Assembly: GCF_000023985.1 (NCBI RefSeq)
Contig: NC_013156.1
Location: 732,363 to 796,362 of the forward strand
Length of the DNA: 64,000 nucleotides
Source: Methanocaldococcus fervens AG86
GTDB lineage: Archaea; AGJL01; Methanococci; Methanococcales; Methanocaldococcaceae
Reading direction: 5' to 3'
The translations under genes and the position numbers were made by a program. The notes below the pieces were generated by a model. That model saw only the letters and a list, made by a program, of their open reading frames with translations, had not been told where the DNA came from and searched no databases. Each line of letters opens with the position of its first letter. Position 1 is the first letter of the stretch. Shown here piece by piece: positions 57,261-64,000 of this stretch.

Positions 57261-57941
57261 CTATCTTCTGTGCCTCTCGTTATGTTTTAAGTATTCTTCA
57301 AGCATAAATGGAAAGTCAGAGGCATCAACAAACCTCAATCCTAATCTTTGAGCCCATTTTTCAATGCCTCCATCACTCGCCACTACTGCAGCATCCAACT
57401 CCTTAGCTAAAAGTAAAACATCTAAGTCCGGGGCACTGTCTAAAGTTCCCACTCTTAAAGCACTCCTATATTTATTTCTAAAGGTATTTATTGTTTTTGA
57501 TAATACTTTATTTATAATTTCATTTTTACTCATCTCTGGATGTCTTTTTGATAATTCATAAACCATGTCTGATGTTCTTATTATATGCTCCTCTCCAATC
57601 CTCATCCCTTTATTTATCCTCTCCCTCAAATCTTTTACATATTCATAAAAAATCTCTGACGGAATTTTTATCTCATATCTGTTTGGAGTTTTTTTAACAA
57701 GCCATGTATCAACTTTAACTATAACATCTCTCGGACATTTTTCATTTTCTAAAAATCCCATCAGTTCATTATACACGGTTGGATATGGGATGTGGCAAGA
57801 GATATTTAGCTTTATCCTCGCTTCTGCTATTAAATCCATAACCTTATCTGTCAATTCCGTAATTGTTTTAACCCCTACTGCTTTCCTAACTGACGGTTCA
57901 GTAAAAGCACTAGTATCTAAGCAGAACCTTTGTTTTTGCAT
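57261..57941 (-). CDS. RNA-free ribonuclease P (HARP)
   Basis: A 226-residue PIN-domain protein, formerly called RNA ligase partner. It begins MQKQRFCLDTSAFTEPSVRKA, where the first catalytic Asp lies near residue 9, and continues with VYNELMGFLE and the C-terminal acidic cluster TLDSAPDLDVLLLAKELDAAVVASDGGIEKWA. HARP enzymes cleave 5' leaders from pre-tRNAs without an RNA component. The ATG at 57941 follows GGGGAGAAA; the longer frame from 57989 is rejected. The RNA-based enzyme is also encoded (Rpp30 at 35038), so its need here is unclear. Recalled ortholog MJ0950. Confidence 0.9.
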   Translation of the reverse strand: MQKQRFCLDTSAFTEPSVRKAVGVKTITELTDKVMDLIAEARIKLNISCHIPYPTVYNELMGFLENEKCPRDVIVKVDTWLVKKTPNRYEIKIPSEIFYEYVKDLRERINKGMRIGEEHIIRTSDMVYELSKRHPEMSKNEIINKVLSKTINTFRNKYRSALRVGTLDSAPDLDVLLLAKELDAAVVASDGGIEKWAQRLGLRFVDASDFPFMLEEYLKHNERHRR

Positions 57942-57985
57942 TTTCTCCCCAATTAATTTCTTGAGATTTAGTATTAGATTAATTT

Positions 57986-59035
57986 TCATTCTCTAAATGC
58001 CAGTATTTTTATCTTTGCAGGGTAGTTATTTATATATTTTGATAAAGTTTCACTTGGAATTCTTGCCTCTAATTTGGATAAAACTCTCTCCTTAAAATGT
58101 CGTGAAAATCCATAAGGTAGGGCGTTTTTTATTTCCTCTATATTGTTAAATGGCCTTCTCTTTTCTAAAATTTCGGCAACGTTGCTTGGAAGGTATCTAT
58201 GTAAATCAAACTCATTAGCGGTCTCTAAAATTCTATCCTCAAATCTCTTCAGTATAAAATCATTGAGCTTTCCACTGTCATATAACTCTTTTAAAATCTT
58301 CAAAGTGGTTTCTGGAAGCATATCCTTAACTTCCTCAAACTTTCCGTTAAACATAGCTTCCCTAATTTTTGTTCCACTTATCCCTTCCAATCTTCTTACA
58401 AAAATAAATTTTGGATTAAATTTTAATCCCTCTCTATTAAGTTTATAAATCGTCTGAGACATTGAAGCAATAACATAGTTATCTATATTCAACTTTTCTC
58501 CTAAAATTTCTCCTGTCTCTATACAGCAAATCTTGTATGGCTTAACTTGTATGTGGTAGCCTTTATTTATACAGCTTATAACTTTTTCCATAGTTTCTTC
58601 TGGAATGTAGCCCCTTGGTATTATCTCAGCCCCTAAATTATAAAACATTTTTATTAGGCACATCATATACTGCCCAGAACCCATAATTCCCATTGGTGGA
58701 CCTTCAACTACAATATCCGCCCCAGCTTTTATTGCCATCTCTGCCCTTATGTATCTATTTAAAAGATAAGGAATACCCCTCCCACTTCTTTCTAAAGGTC
58801 CAGGTAAAACACTAATAAAGACCCCATGCTCTCTACCCCTATCCAACGCATACTTATGCCCTTTATGTAATGGGTTGTATTCGGTAAAATCACAGACAAT
58901 TTTATCTTTGCCTTCTTTTTCTTTTATTTTTTCAACTATTTTTTTGAAATTTTCGAATGATTTTTCGTCTTTTGTTTCGGCATCTTTGATTATCTCCTCT
59001 CTATCTTTCAAAAAATTTTTTAAATTTAAATCCAT
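57986..59035 (-). CDS. UPF0348 family nucleotidyltransferase-like protein
   Basis: A 349-residue HIGH-type nucleotidyltransferase fold: [20 protein letters not shown] near residue 50 and [15 protein letters not shown] near residue 226, both hallmarks of the superfamily. It resembles UPF0348 (recalled MJ0951) and is distantly like bacterial TmcAL, which acetylates tRNA wobble cytidine, but the archaeal activity is not established. The ATG at 59035 follows GGTGAAATT; the longer frame from 59053 overlaps that site. The tRNA-Val promoter lies just upstream on the other strand. It leads a minus-strand run ending with ileS. Confidence 0.8.
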   Translation of the reverse strand: MDLNLKNFLKDREEIIKDAETKDEKSFENFKKIVEKIKEKEGKDKIVCDFTEYNPLHKGHKYALDRGREHGVFISVLPGPLERSGRGIPYLLNRYIRAEMAIKAGADIVVEGPPMGIMGSGQYMMCLIKMFYNLGAEIIPRGYIPEETMEKVISCINKGYHIQVKPYKICCIETGEILGEKLNIDNYVIASMSQTIYKLNREGLKFNPKFIFVRRLEGISGTKIREAMFNGKFEEVKDMLPETTLKILKELYDSGKLNDFILKRFEDRILETANEFDLHRYLPSNVAEILEKRRPFNNIEEIKNALPYGFSRHFKERVLSKLEARIPSETLSKYINNYPAKIKILAFRE

Positions 59036-59057
59036 AATTTCACCAATAGGCATAAAA

Positions 59058-59066
59058 TTTATATAT
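59058..59066 (+). promoter_or_regulatory. TATA box of tRNA-Val
   Basis: TTTATATAT, about 28-36 bp upstream of the mature tRNA-Val 5' end. It overlaps the 5' leader of the divergent UPF0348 gene. Confidence 0.65.
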
Positions 59067-59093
59067 GAGAAAGTAGATTGTTATTGATGCTGG

Positions 59094-59167
59094 GGGCCCA
59101 TGGTCTAGCTGGCTATGACGTCGCCCTTACAAGGCGAAGGTCGCCGGTTCGAATCCGGCTGGGCCCA
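59094..59167 (+). tRNA. tRNA-Val (anticodon TAC)
   Basis: The 74-nt transcript starts GGGCCCATGGTCTAGC. It has acceptor stem GGGCCCA/TGGGCCC, anticodon stem TCGCC/GGCGA with loop CTTACAA (anticodon TAC), T arm GCCGG TTCGAAT CCGGC, and discriminator A. The terminal CCA is not encoded (CTA follows), unlike the other two tRNA genes in the window. Confidence 0.96.
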
Positions 59168-59278
59168 CTATTTTTTATTTTGGAGATAAATATTTGTTAA
59201 TTTGAATATATAATGGCTGTTTTATTAATTGCAAAAATAGGATAAATAGGACAAAAAAGATAAAAATCTAAATTTCAT

Positions 59279-59698
59279 TTATTCCTTCTTTTCTTGAGCT
59301 TGTTGAGCTTTTTGTATCTCTGCCTGCAATTCTTTTCTTAAAGCAGCTATTGCCTTAGCCAACTCCTCAGCTTTTTTCATTCCTTCCTTTTCAGCTTTGT
59401 CCAAATCATCAACTGATTTTTTCAAATCCTCAACAACTTCGTTAAACGGTTTTTCAACATAAATATCTGATTTAACTCCAATCAACGCCTTATCATCAAC
59501 AATCTTTGCCTTTAAAAACACTCCCGGACCTACTGGAATCAATGTTTCTTCATCAACATCTATACTTTCAATAGTTTTAATTGAATTCATTATTTCAGAT
59601 TTTAATGTTCTTATTGAAGCTATTTCACTTTGAATCATCTGTAATTGTTGATTATATATTTCTAAAGCCATAGCTTTTTGTCTTAAATCCTCATTCAT
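59279..59698 (-). CDS. pfdA: Prefoldin alpha subunit
   Basis: A 139-residue alpha-class prefoldin. N- and C-terminal coiled coils (QKAMALEIYNQQLQMIQSEIASIRTLKSEI; LKKSVDDLDKAEKEGMKKAEELAKAIAALRKEL) flank a beta-hairpin core (ETLIPVGPGVFLKAKIVDDKALIGVKSDIYVEK), and a Gln-rich tail ends the protein. Prefoldin hands unfolded proteins to the group II chaperonin. Methanocaldococcus carries more than one alpha-type gene; this one matches the recalled MJ0952. The start ATG at 59698 follows GAGGTGGAAAT. It converges on no gene; tRNA-Val lies beyond its end. Confidence 0.9.
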   Translation of the reverse strand: MNEDLRQKAMALEIYNQQLQMIQSEIASIRTLKSEIMNSIKTIESIDVDEETLIPVGPGVFLKAKIVDDKALIGVKSDIYVEKPFNEVVEDLKKSVDDLDKAEKEGMKKAEELAKAIAALRKELQAEIQKAQQAQEKKE

Positions 59699-59803
59699 AT
59701 TTCCACCTCAACAATCAAGCATTTATCGGCAATACATATATACCTTAAGGTAGTTAATATAAGTTATTGAACTACTTCTGCAAAATTTTATAAAGGGATG
59801 TTT

Positions 59804-60106
59804 ATGAGATTACTTGGAGTTATTGGGTATTTGGCAGTATTAATTAAGGCAATAACTGAATCTTGGGTAGATGTAGTTAAAAGAAGTATAAATGGAAAAA
59901 TAAACCCTCAAGTTATAGAAATAGAATCTATCATCAATAATCCAACTGGTTTGGTTTTATTATCATGGTCTATAACAGCCACACCAGGAACTTTGGTTAT
60001 TGACTTAATCCCAGAAGAGAGAAAGTTAAAAGTAGCTACAATAAGTCCAAGAAGTAGAGAAGATATCGTTCCTTTTGAACCATACATCAAAAAAATTTTT
60101 GATTAA
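59804..60106 (+). CDS. Small membrane protein, MnhE/EhbA-like
   Basis: A 100-residue protein resembling the MnhE subunit of multisubunit Na+/H+ antiporters and the EhbA subunit of energy-converting hydrogenase B. Its N-terminal segment [25 protein letters not shown] includes one membrane helix, and [27 protein letters not shown] is the family core (the TPGT motif). The other antiporter or hydrogenase subunits are absent here, so it is a detached homolog with unknown partner. The start at 59804 follows AAGGGATGTTT; the ATG at 59798 is part of that site. Confidence 0.68.
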   Translation: MRLLGVIGYLAVLIKAITESWVDVVKRSINGKINPQVIEIESIINNPTGLVLLSWSITATPGTLVIDLIPEERKLKVATISPRSREDIVPFEPYIKKIFD

Positions 60107-60108
60107 AT

Positions 60109-61398
60109 TTATTTTACCTCGACCATTCCCTCTTTCCATTCTACCTTTAATACATCCTCACCATTATATTTTGTTAAAAATGCCAATATTGCCGCTTTTG
60201 TTCCCAATCTATTGGAGCCTGCTAAAACATAAATGTTGTTGCCATTGTATGGATTTTTTATCTTCTGTATAACCCCCATGTTATTTCCAGGATAATTGTT
60301 AGTTACATTAACTTTTAACAAGCCTTTATCTTCAAGCTCTTTAACAAATTTATTGACTTTTGGGCCACCTATAAGAATTATATCTTTATCAATGTTCAAT
60401 GAGGCAATATCAAAAGCATCCATTGAATTTAGATAAATCTTTTCATTTTTTAGTTCTTTTCCTTTGTAATATACATGAATCTCATCGTTTATTTTTACAG
60501 CATAGATGCCATCTCCAAGATAAGCTGTATCTTTATTCTTCATGTTTAAGGTTTTACTTTCTTTTTTTACAACTTTAAATAGAACGTAATTATCGTAAAT
60601 CTCTTCTGGCATTATGGTGTAATTGAACAAGTTTATTTCCTCCTCAAGATTACCTACATTTTTATATTCAAGCTTTATTCTTTCACTACTAACATCTTTC
60701 ACTCTAAATCTTTTATCTAATGGATAATCTTCATCTTCCTCAATTTTTATTATGGAATATACTTCAAAAGTAAAATAATATTTATTTCCACTTTTTGTGC
60801 AATTTTTGTAAACAATTCCTAAAGTTCCATCTTCTAAATGATAAAATTCATCTCTATCCAATTTTGGAGAATCTACAAGGTTGTCATTTTCGTATATATC
60901 AACAACTATAGTTTTAGAATCTGAAGAAACGAGTTTTACAACTACCTTATATCCATCATATTCAAATGACCCATTTGTTTCAATCTCTTCTCCATCTTTT
61001 TCTTTTAATAATATATAATCAGAGCTGATATCCTCAACCAAGTATTTTTTATCAAAAAAGGTTACTTCATCCCCTTCTTCAAAGTTTAAATACTCAATGT
61101 AGTAAATATCTTTGTATTTTATATTGCCTCCGTTATTATCAAATTCTATATCAAGCTTTTTGTCATTATCTTCAATCTCAAGCTCATCTACTGCCGGCAT
61201 ATAAACAATATCTTTAACATTAACGGTTACACAATCTTCATCAACATTTATTTCTCTTGAAGAGTAAAGATTGTCCATTAAAACTTTGACGTTTTCATAA
61301 TCTGCTGTGCTTTTATTTACAATGATTATGGGCTCTGTGGGTAGAGCATAGCCAACACTTATAACCAATAAAAGTATAAGTAAAAGTGTCCCTCTCAT
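60109..61398 (-). CDS. Secreted S-layer-like protein
   Basis: A 429-residue exported protein with signal peptide MRGTLLLILLLVISVGYA (about 18 residues). The body is beta-rich and acidic, made of repeated lobes (DEVTFFDKKYLVEDISSDYILLKEKDGEEIETNGSFEYDGYKVVVKLV). The C-terminal part has DIILIGGPKVNKFV and NNIYVLAGSNRLGTKAAILAFL, a pattern that is seen in the C-terminal domain of Methanococcales S-layer proteins. It is shorter than the main S-layer protein and may be an accessory envelope component. The start at 61398 is preceded by GGAGGGTGAAT. It converges on the MnhE-like gene and is divergent from hisC. Confidence 0.75.
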   Translation of the reverse strand: MRGTLLLILLLVISVGYALPTEPIIIVNKSTADYENVKVLMDNLYSSREINVDEDCVTVNVKDIVYMPAVDELEIEDNDKKLDIEFDNNGGNIKYKDIYYIEYLNFEEGDEVTFFDKKYLVEDISSDYILLKEKDGEEIETNGSFEYDGYKVVVKLVSSDSKTIVVDIYENDNLVDSPKLDRDEFYHLEDGTLGIVYKNCTKSGNKYYFTFEVYSIIKIEEDEDYPLDKRFRVKDVSSERIKLEYKNVGNLEEEINLFNYTIMPEEIYDNYVLFKVVKKESKTLNMKNKDTAYLGDGIYAVKINDEIHVYYKGKELKNEKIYLNSMDAFDIASLNIDKDIILIGGPKVNKFVKELEDKGLLKVNVTNNYPGNNMGVIQKIKNPYNGNNIYVLAGSNRLGTKAAILAFLTKYNGEDVLKVEWKEGMVEVK

Positions 61399-61480
61399 AT
61401 TCACCCTCCTTTATGAGTTATATTATTAAAAATCTGAGAATCTATTTAAAATATTTTTTGTAAAATGTTTGGGTGATTAG

Positions 61481-62590
61481 ATGATAGAAAACAAAATTAG
61501 AGAAGTAGTTAAAAAATTAAAGCCTTATGTTCCAGGAAAATCTAAAGAAGAGATTGCAAGAGCTTATGGGATAAAACCAGAAGACATTATAAAACTCGGC
61601 TCCAACGAAAACCCTTGGGGACCTTCTCCAAAAATAAAAGAGAAAATTTTAGAAGAAATAGACAAAATCCATCAATATCCAGAACCAGTAAATCCTGTTT
61701 TAATGGAAGAGTTGAGTAGATTTTTGAATGTTGATAAGGAAAATATTATTGTTGGTGGTGATGGGGCTGATGAAGTTATTGACACAATATTCAGAACGTT
61801 CGTTGATGATGGCGATGAGGTTATAATTCCAATTCCAACCTTCACACAATATAGAGTTTCAGCAACAATTCATAACGCTAAAATAAAGTTTGCAAAATAT
61901 GATAAAGAAAAAGATTTTAAATTAGACGTTGAAAGCATTCTAAACAACATAACTGACAAAACTAAAGTTATATTTTTATGTTCTCCAAACAATCCAACAG
62001 GAAACATAATAGAAAATAAAGATATTGAAAAAATCATCAATGAAACTGATGCATTAGTTGTTATAGACCATGCATATATCGAATATGCTAAAAAAGAGTA
62101 TGATTGGACTCAAAAAGCTCCAGAATATGAGAATGTTATTGTTTTAAGGACATTCTCAAAGGTATTTGGTTTGGCTGGAATGAGAGTTGGTTATGGTGTG
62201 GCAAATAAAAAAATTATTGACTATATGATGAGAGTTAAACCAATATTCAGCCTAACAAGGTTAAGCCAAGTTTGTGCTATAACTGCGTTGAGGGATAGGG
62301 AGTTTTTTGAAAGGTGTGTTAGGGATGGGATTAAGAGTAGAGAAATGCTATACAACGGGTTGAAGAAGTTTAAAGACATTAAGGTTTATCCTTCAGAGGC
62401 AAATTATGTATTGGTTGAACTAAAAACAATGAAATCAAAAGAATTCTGTGAAGAGTTATTAAAAAGAGGGGTTATTGTTAGGGATTGCTCATCCTTTGAT
62501 GGCTTAGGAGATAACTACGTTAGAGTATCAATAGGAACATTTGAAGAAGTTGAGAAGTTTTTAAAAATTTTAGAAGAAATTATAAGCTAA
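61481..62590 (+). CDS. hisC: Histidinol-phosphate aminotransferase
   Basis: A 369-residue fold-type I PLP enzyme of histidine synthesis. It has [14 protein letters not shown] near residue 45, [10 protein letters not shown] near residue 90, CSPNNPTGN near residue 170, and [16 protein letters not shown] near residue 225 with the PLP-binding Lys. These details and the length fit HisC. The ATG at 61481 follows GGTGATTAG. No other his genes adjoin it, as usual for methanogens with scattered his genes. Its end converges with serC, five bases apart. Recalled ortholog MJ0955. Confidence 0.93.
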   Translation: MIENKIREVVKKLKPYVPGKSKEEIARAYGIKPEDIIKLGSNENPWGPSPKIKEKILEEIDKIHQYPEPVNPVLMEELSRFLNVDKENIIVGGDGADEVIDTIFRTFVDDGDEVIIPIPTFTQYRVSATIHNAKIKFAKYDKEKDFKLDVESILNNITDKTKVIFLCSPNNPTGNIIENKDIEKIINETDALVVIDHAYIEYAKKEYDWTQKAPEYENVIVLRTFSKVFGLAGMRVGYGVANKKIIDYMMRVKPIFSLTRLSQVCAITALRDREFFERCVRDGIKSREMLYNGLKKFKDIKVYPSEANYVLVELKTMKSKEFCEELLKRGVIVRDCSSFDGLGDNYVRVSIGTFEEVEKFLKILEEIIS

Positions 62591-62595
62591 ATAAC

Positions 62596-63753
62596 CTACT
62601 CTTTTAATAAAACTTCTTTAGCTACCTCTACACCACTCTCTTTAACTTCAAATCCAAGCTCTTTTAAAGTTAGCTCTATACAAGCCAATGTAGCTAAAAC
62701 TTCTCTCTCTCCGCAGGTTCCCATGTGCCCAATTCTGAATATCTTTCCAGCCAAGTGTTTCTGTCCACCGGCAACAACTATGTTGTATTTGTTGCTTAAT
62801 GTTCCTCTAAATTTGCTGTCTTCAATTCCTTCTGGATATTTTGCTGACGTAACTGTTATTGACCTTGCTCTTTCTTTAGCAAATAGCTCTATTCCCATAG
62901 CCTCTAAACCAGCTCTTGTTGCTTTAGCTAATCTTTCATGTCTCTTAACTCTATTCTCAATTCCTTCTTTTAAAACTAAATCCAATGCAACATTCATTGC
63001 ATAGGTTAAATTAACTGATGGAGTGTAAGGGGTTTGTTTTTTCTCTTCATAGTATTTTTTATAAGCCAACAAGTCCAAGTAGAAACCAACTTTGTCATCA
63101 TTCTTTTTAATAACTTCCCATGCTTTCTCGCTGACTGTTATAGCCGCTAATCCTGGTGGAGCGGCCAAACATTTCTGTGAGCCGGTAACACAGATATCTA
63201 TATTAAATTTATCAACATTTACATAGTCCCCTCCCAATGATGAGATGGTATCAACAATATATAAGGCATTATAATCCTTAACAACCTCTCCAATCTCTTT
63301 TATTGGGTTTCTTGCCCCTGTTGATGTTTCATTATGCACAACTGTAACTGCTTTGATGTCATCATATTTATCTAACATCTCCTTAACCGCCTCTGGTTCT
63401 GCCATATCTCCCCATTCTACGTCCAACCTAATTGACTCTCCTTTATAGGCATTGACGATGTTTGCAAACCTATCTCCAAAGTTTCCTGTAACAATGTTTA
63501 AAACCTTATCTCCTCTTCTTATTATGTTTGATATTGCCATATCCATTGCCGCTGTTCCTGAACCAGTAACTAAGAATGTGTCATTTTCAGTTATAAACAC
63601 TTTTTTTAATTTCTCTATAGTATCTTCCAACAAATTGCTATAATCTTTTGTTCTATGTCCAATTACTGGCATTGCCATTGCATTTAAAACTTCTGGTGGA
63701 ACCATTGTAGGTCCAGGAATCATTAAGAGCTTTTTAGTTGCATCCAATTTCAT
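62596..63753 (-). CDS. Class V aminotransferase, phosphoserine/aspartate aminotransferase
   Basis: A 385-residue class V PLP enzyme of the serine-pyruvate/alanine-glyoxylate type. IPGPTMVPPEVLNAM near residue 12, TGSGTAAMDMAI near residue 62, DTISSLGGDYV near residue 168 and TGSQKCLAAPPGLA near residue 189 with the PLP Lys are seen. The M. jannaschii ortholog (recalled MJ0959) was shown to make phosphoserine, the role of SerC, although it is not a SerC by sequence. Phosphoserine feeds serine (SerB at 46370), and Sep-tRNA pathways for cysteine and selenocysteine. The ATG at 63753 follows GGAGGGAGATT. Confidence 0.88.
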   Translation of the reverse strand: MKLDATKKLLMIPGPTMVPPEVLNAMAMPVIGHRTKDYSNLLEDTIEKLKKVFITENDTFLVTGSGTAAMDMAISNIIRRGDKVLNIVTGNFGDRFANIVNAYKGESIRLDVEWGDMAEPEAVKEMLDKYDDIKAVTVVHNETSTGARNPIKEIGEVVKDYNALYIVDTISSLGGDYVNVDKFNIDICVTGSQKCLAAPPGLAAITVSEKAWEVIKKNDDKVGFYLDLLAYKKYYEEKKQTPYTPSVNLTYAMNVALDLVLKEGIENRVKRHERLAKATRAGLEAMGIELFAKERARSITVTSAKYPEGIEDSKFRGTLSNKYNIVVAGGQKHLAGKIFRIGHMGTCGEREVLATLACIELTLKELGFEVKESGVEVAKEVLLKE

Positions 63754-63831
63754 AATCTCCCTCCATTTTTATAAAATTTTAGATTAGGATTTATTTTAAA
63801 GGGACAAAATTAAATTCTTTGGTGAATATTT

Positions 63832-63873
63832 TTATTTTCTACTTTTTAAATACTCATCCCAATCTTTTAAGAA
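63832..63873 (-). repeat. Duplicated C-terminal coding end (outer copy)
   Basis: This 42-nt segment is a direct repeat, with four differences, of 63954-63995. On the minus strand it reads FLKDWDEYLKSRK then TAA, the same as the end of the gene at 63954-64000 (FLKDWDNYLKSRK). It lies beyond that gene's stop and is not expected to be translated. Confidence 0.85.
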
Positions 63874-63953
63874 CCATAGGAGGAACCTCCTATTGGCATA
63901 CCATACGTCCATTAAGTTAGGGCTTTCAGCCCTAATTAACGTCCAATGGTTTC
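63874..63953. repeat. Palindromic element between the two copies of the gene end
   Basis: Eighty bases containing the hairpins ATAGGAGG/CCTCCTAT (63876-63893) and TTAGGGC/GCCCTAA (63917-63935), with GGCATACCATA between them. It resembles the dispersed palindrome family of 3595-3733, 5178-5475 and 50311-50371 in layout (ATAGG stem next to a CCA/TGG and a GGTAT-like word). Confidence 0.8.
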
Positions 63954-64000
63954 TTATTTTCTACTCTTTAAGTAGTTATCCCAATCTTTTAAGAATCTCT
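63954..64000 (-). CDS. C-terminal end of a gene that runs off the right edge, probably transaldolase
   Basis: Only the last 14 codons and the TAA (63956-63954) are present: RFLKDWDNYLKSRK. FL-x-DW near the C-terminus is common in transaldolase-family proteins, and the recalled neighbour of MJ0959 is transaldolase (MJ0960), so that is the best guess. The coding end has been duplicated further downstream (63832-63873). Confidence 0.5.
   Translation of the reverse strand, partial: RFLKDWDNYLKSRK

Overview
The window is a contiguous stretch of a hyperthermophilic methanogen chromosome, most likely a Methanocaldococcus species close to, but not identical with, M. jannaschii. The DNA is very A+T rich. 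Most starts are preceded by GGTGAT or GAGG ribosome-binding sites. The genes include markers of methanogens: acetyl-CoA decarbonylase/synthase subunits (cdhD, cdhE), ComB of coenzyme M synthesis, MfnB, ArfB, an McrD-like protein, a methanogenesis-marker-9 protein and a Connectase. It is not M. jannaschii itself: its PEP synthase has no intein and its gene order is mosaic. MJ numbers given below are recalled ortholog names, not search results.

Layout. 0-3.5 kb: amino-sugar and dUTP genes (mfnB fragment, glmM-glmU, dut). 3.5-6.4 kb: korB-korC inside a dense field of palindromic repeats, plus an unknown gene. 6.4-27 kb: lysS, nadM, ppsA, rpl10e, a minD/surface-protein cluster, Connectase, nikR, a cobK/sulfite-reductase-like/radical-SAM operon, an M42 peptidase, nep1, a regulator, surE, purA, a solitary m5C methyltransferase and alaS. 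27.3-28.4 kb: a CRISPR leader and an 11-repeat array with no cas genes nearby. 28.4-36.2 kb: DUF99, Nudix, TFS, GAPDH, cbiG, a Get3/ArsA ATPase, comB, rnp3 and mcrD-like. 36.4-43.9 kb: aIF2-alpha, nop10, arfB, mm9, tRNA-Sec, cdhD-cdhE and an aminotransferase. 44.1-47 kb: selD (a selenoprotein gene with an in-frame TGA), purC-purS and serB. 47.2-64 kb: a frameshifted TPR gene, an XPD/Rad3-like helicase, tRNA-Ile, trm1, an AIM24-family gene, an ileS operon that includes RNA-free RNase P, tRNA-Val, prefoldin, an S-layer-like protein, hisC, serC and the 3' end of a probable transaldolase gene.

How parts fit together. Selenocysteine biology is well represented: tRNA-Sec, SelD with its own Sec codon and a textbook archaeal SECIS in its 3' UTR, and the phosphoserine enzymes SerC and SerB. 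Translation and tRNA biology dominate the rest (LysS, AlaS, IleS, Trm1, Nep1, Nop10, aIF2-alpha, two kinds of RNase P, a probable archaeosine enzyme).

Most notable observations: (1) a perfect 17-nt inverted complement joins the selD coding sequence just downstream of its Sec codon to the bases immediately after its stop codon, next to the SECIS, which suggests a long-range RNA fold; (2) the CRISPR repeats changed their 3' end (the crRNA 5' handle), and the array preserves the order of change; (3) a second, array-less copy of part of the CRISPR leader lies at 42.6 kb; (4) several families of short palindromic elements sit at gene ends, and one appears to have duplicated the end of a gene at 63.8-64 kb.
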